Of a DNA stretch of 64,000 nt, positions 61,495 through 64,000 are shown in pieces (position 1 is the stretch's first letter; every line of letters begins with the position of its first letter). This stretch comes from Pegea sp. RAD2-039. Taxonomy: Eukaryota > Chordata > Thaliacea > Salpida > Salpidae. The position numbers and the translations under genes were made by a program. Location of the stretch: assembly GCA_034620365.1 (NCBI GenBank), contig JAQGEQ010000061.1, positions 310,001 to 374,000 of the forward strand, in the 5' to 3' direction. The notes beneath the pieces are model-generated. The model was given only the letters and a program-made list of their open reading frames with translations. It was not told where the DNA came from and did not search any database.

Positions 61495-61905
61495 ACTATT
61501 TGTTTATAACAAGCACCTCCATTGATGCTTGGCTTATAGAAACAAAAATATTTACTTCAAGAAGTTTCAACTGAAATTATTTATTTCAAAAACAAACCAT
61601 TTTCATGACTAAGAATTCTCAACGCTTTTGCGATCGACTTTGTTGCTGTCTTAGGAGCTCCTGCACATATAACTTTCATGTCGACTTAATTTGAGCAAAC
61701 TCTGTTGTTGAAAAATAATTATTAGAAAAAAAAATTATTGTTCAAAGCTTAACAATTCAAAAATAAAAACTGTTTCTAGATAAAAAAATAAAAAAAACAT
61801 TGTGCAATTAATATACTTCCAGTAAAAGTTTCAAATTGTGAAACTTGTTCATATAAAAATTTGAACATTTTAAGTAGCTTCTTAAAGAAGTGAAATGAAT
61901 GTTGA
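61495..61905 (-). repeat. Inverted partial duplicate of 58,045-58,530
   Basis: Read on the minus strand, this matches the upstream flank, exon 1 and the start of intron 1 of the sulfotransferase gene. About 80 bp present near 58,090-58,165 are absent here. Divergence is moderate and concentrated outside the exon. Confidence 0.88.
61598..61679 (-). pseudogene. Solo exon-1 copy of the sulfotransferase
   Basis: 82-bp copy, the same length as exon 1 of the intact gene, with ATG at 61679 and the GTTTG donor kept. It reads MKVICAGAPKTATKSIAKAL, so the P-loop glycine (PKTGTKS in the intact gene) is alanine, and LGYEN has become LSHEN. No downstream exons were found to 1 on this arm side within the spacer, so it cannot make the enzyme unless spliced to something else. 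Confidence 0.85.
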
Positions 61906-64000
61906 ATTTTTATGTATCACAATTGTATTTCTTATATATTTATAAATTTTTTATTATACAATTATTGCTATAGTATAATTATAAAATAATTCATCGTTAA
62001 ACATAATAAAATTATTAAAATAAATAAACAATTTAATAAATCTTTTCAAACAGTGAAACAAAACTATAACTAGACATAATTTCCATAAGATTTATTGTAT
62101 TTTTTAGATAAAAATTAGTATTTTTATACGTTTTTCTGTTTCTTATCTATATCTAGAAAACAATTTAGTTGCTGTTATTGAATAATTAACAATTGAACGA
62201 ATTTTCTATGAAGTTTTATAAAGAATATCATAAAGTACTTTTTGTTGTTTATTTATGTAACCCGGGAAAAAGCATCAAATATTTTATATTCTACTTATAT
62301 TATTTATTTGAGTTTACTAAAAAACAAAAATTAAATAATGATTTTCGAATTATCAGTTAAAGAAAAAAAACTATGTTTAAAATTATAAATAATGTTTGAG
62401 CAAATAACAAAGACTACTTTATAGAGTATATATTGAAACAAAAAGTTTTCATCTTAATTTTTTTAAATTTAAAGGTTAATTAGATCATTAAGCTTTTCGG
62501 TATCAATTACAGATTTAAGGAGAAAGGAAGAAAATTTCAAATCGTGTTTATCGTATTGAAAAAGCTGCTTCGCTAATGAGTATTATTAAAGCAGTTGTTG
62601 TAAGGTTTAATTTTTAATAATAAGCCTCTTTATGGTAAATCTTATTGCGTTATTTTCTAGCGGGAAAAAGCTTGTATAAATCAATTCAAAGTCCTATCAC
62701 TGACAGTAAGACTAAAATATTTTTATGTTTAGAAAATATACAAACTCTCTGAATAGAAATAATTTGAACATTTTGGAAATAAAAATACTCTGATAAAAAA
62801 AACAACATCATTTATTTATTTCAATCATATAGTTTATAGGGTTGTGTTTTCATTTTTATCCTTATCTGGTTTATTGTAATGTTTAATTTTGATATCATAA
62901 TGTATATGGTAAAAAAGTTAAGTTATCTTTGACAAAATAAAAACTTGTCTAAAACTTTAAAAAAAATTCACAATTTTATTAATTTCACATAACTTTGTTT
63001 AACTGCTTCTTTTTTGAATTTTTATTTTACCAAAACGTTTTGGATTTACATATTCCGAATAGTATGTTTAATATAATCATTTCAATAATACAATTTGAAA
63101 TAGACATTTAAAAAATCTTTTTGGGATTAAAAAAACACTATTTTTTGTTTTTAAGCAAAAGCAATTAAAAAAAAAACAATAACAGTTAGTTTTTAAAAGC
63201 AAATAAAGCTATTTTGAATGTTGAATATGTAACTTATCTATTCTAAATTGAAAATTTCAATCAACAAAGCCTTGAAAAAGATTCATAATTAATGTCAGAA
63301 ATTTTTACTTATTTTTTATTAAACATTTTTTATAGGCTGCATTACAATATTTTTGTAACGATTTAAGCCTACAGTTTCTAATAGATTAAATTTTTAAATA
63401 AAGTTTGGTTTATGTTTTATTTTTAAGTATTTTATTAATATTTAATCAAAAGCTTGTTTTGAAATAAAAACAATCTTGTTTCAATTTTAAATTTGGCATA
63501 TGGCGTAAATTACAATCAAGTTATCATTTAAAAATTCTTTGAATTAGTTTTACATTTTATATTATTAAAACTAATGTTTAATCTGAATTTGACTCTATTG
63601 ATTAAATTTTTTTCTGATAATATGAAAATAGTTTAATGTTTCAAAATAAATATTTAAATAGACAACTTAGTTTTAGATTTTTATAGCTTACAAATAATCT
63701 TAGCTTTATTTATATTTTTTTAATTTAATGTTTATTTTATTGACAAATATACTTGAAATTATTTTGTTTTAGAAAATTAGATTTTTTTGCAAATAGACCT
63801 GCAGCAAGACAAAGTTTTAACTTTTGTTAAAATTAGATTAAAGTTTATAAGTTAAAAAAAAGAAGTTGTAAGCTTCAATACTTGTTCAAAGATTCAAAAC
63901 TATGAACTCATTATATATTCAATATTTAAAAAATGAATTTATAAGTCATCCTTTTATTTTTAAGTATAGTTTATAGGCATCAATATGTATGTCAATAAAC
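61906..64000. other. Right-edge AT-rich region
   Basis: Extremely AT-rich with many homopolymer runs; no ORF, RNA or repeat recognised. Confidence 0.4.

Noticed and set aside
1..64000. CRISPR arrays, bacterial operons, phage or endogenous viral genes
   Set aside because: No regularly spaced direct repeats, no ribosome-binding-site-led gene strings, and no capsid, integrase or envelope-like reading frames were seen. The only reverse-transcriptase sequences are non-LTR LINE type.

Overview
This is a nuclear genome window from an animal. It is strongly AT-rich by eye. It carries spliceosomal introns with GT-AG ends (mostly tens to a few hundred bases), one candidate U12-type AT-AC intron, a LINE and a tRNA-derived SINE. 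It also carries animal-type genes: an ADAM protease, a polycystin-1-like protein, a TMTC mannosyltransferase and a SYCP2-like meiotic axis protein. The species cannot be named from the sequence. There is no operon, CRISPR array or prokaryotic or phage signal. Gene models below were built by hand from splice sites and reading-frame phase; protein similarity is from recall of family sequences, not a search.

Layout, left to right. 0.5-2.6 kb: 5' two-thirds of an ADAM metalloprotease (minus), running off the left edge before its zinc motif. 4.2-6.3 kb: RRS1, ribosome biogenesis (minus, 13 exons). 7.2-7.9 kb: KDEL receptor (minus, intronless). 8.2-10.4 kb: COG4, Golgi tethering (minus, intronless). 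12.6-16.1 kb: LINE fragments and an orphan ORF. 16.4-20.0 kb: a polycystin-1-like PLAT/TM gene without a channel domain (minus). 20.5-24.2 kb: MMS19, Fe-S protein assembly (minus, 4 exons). 27.1-29.3 kb: EXO1, DNA exonuclease (plus, single coding exon). 32.5-37.7 kb: TMTC-family gene (plus, 18 exons). 38.5-39.9 kb: unrecognised lysine/glutamate-rich gene with a frame conflict (minus). 41.3-43.4 kb: HSP60 (minus, 7 exons). 40.5 and 44.4 kb: two copies of a SINE. 45.4-54.0 kb: SYCP2-like synaptonemal/axial-element gene (minus, 38 exons in consistent phase). 54.9-56.2 kb: second LINE copy. 58.3-60.1 kb: membrane-anchored sulfotransferase (plus, 5 exons), followed at 61.6 kb by an inverted duplicate of its first exon only.

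Most genes are unrelated housekeeping genes sitting side by side. Loose functional themes are the secretory pathway (KDEL receptor, COG4, TMTC, sulfotransferase) and genome maintenance or meiosis (MMS19, EXO1, SYCP2-like). MMS19 and EXO1 are divergently oriented across about 2.9 kb, but nothing in the sequence shows co-regulation. The items most worth a second look are the candidate AT-AC intron in the SYCP2-like gene, the truncated polycystin-1-like architecture, the inverted sulfotransferase exon duplication, the SINE family and the two orphan coding regions. I did not find a convincing new multi-gene system.
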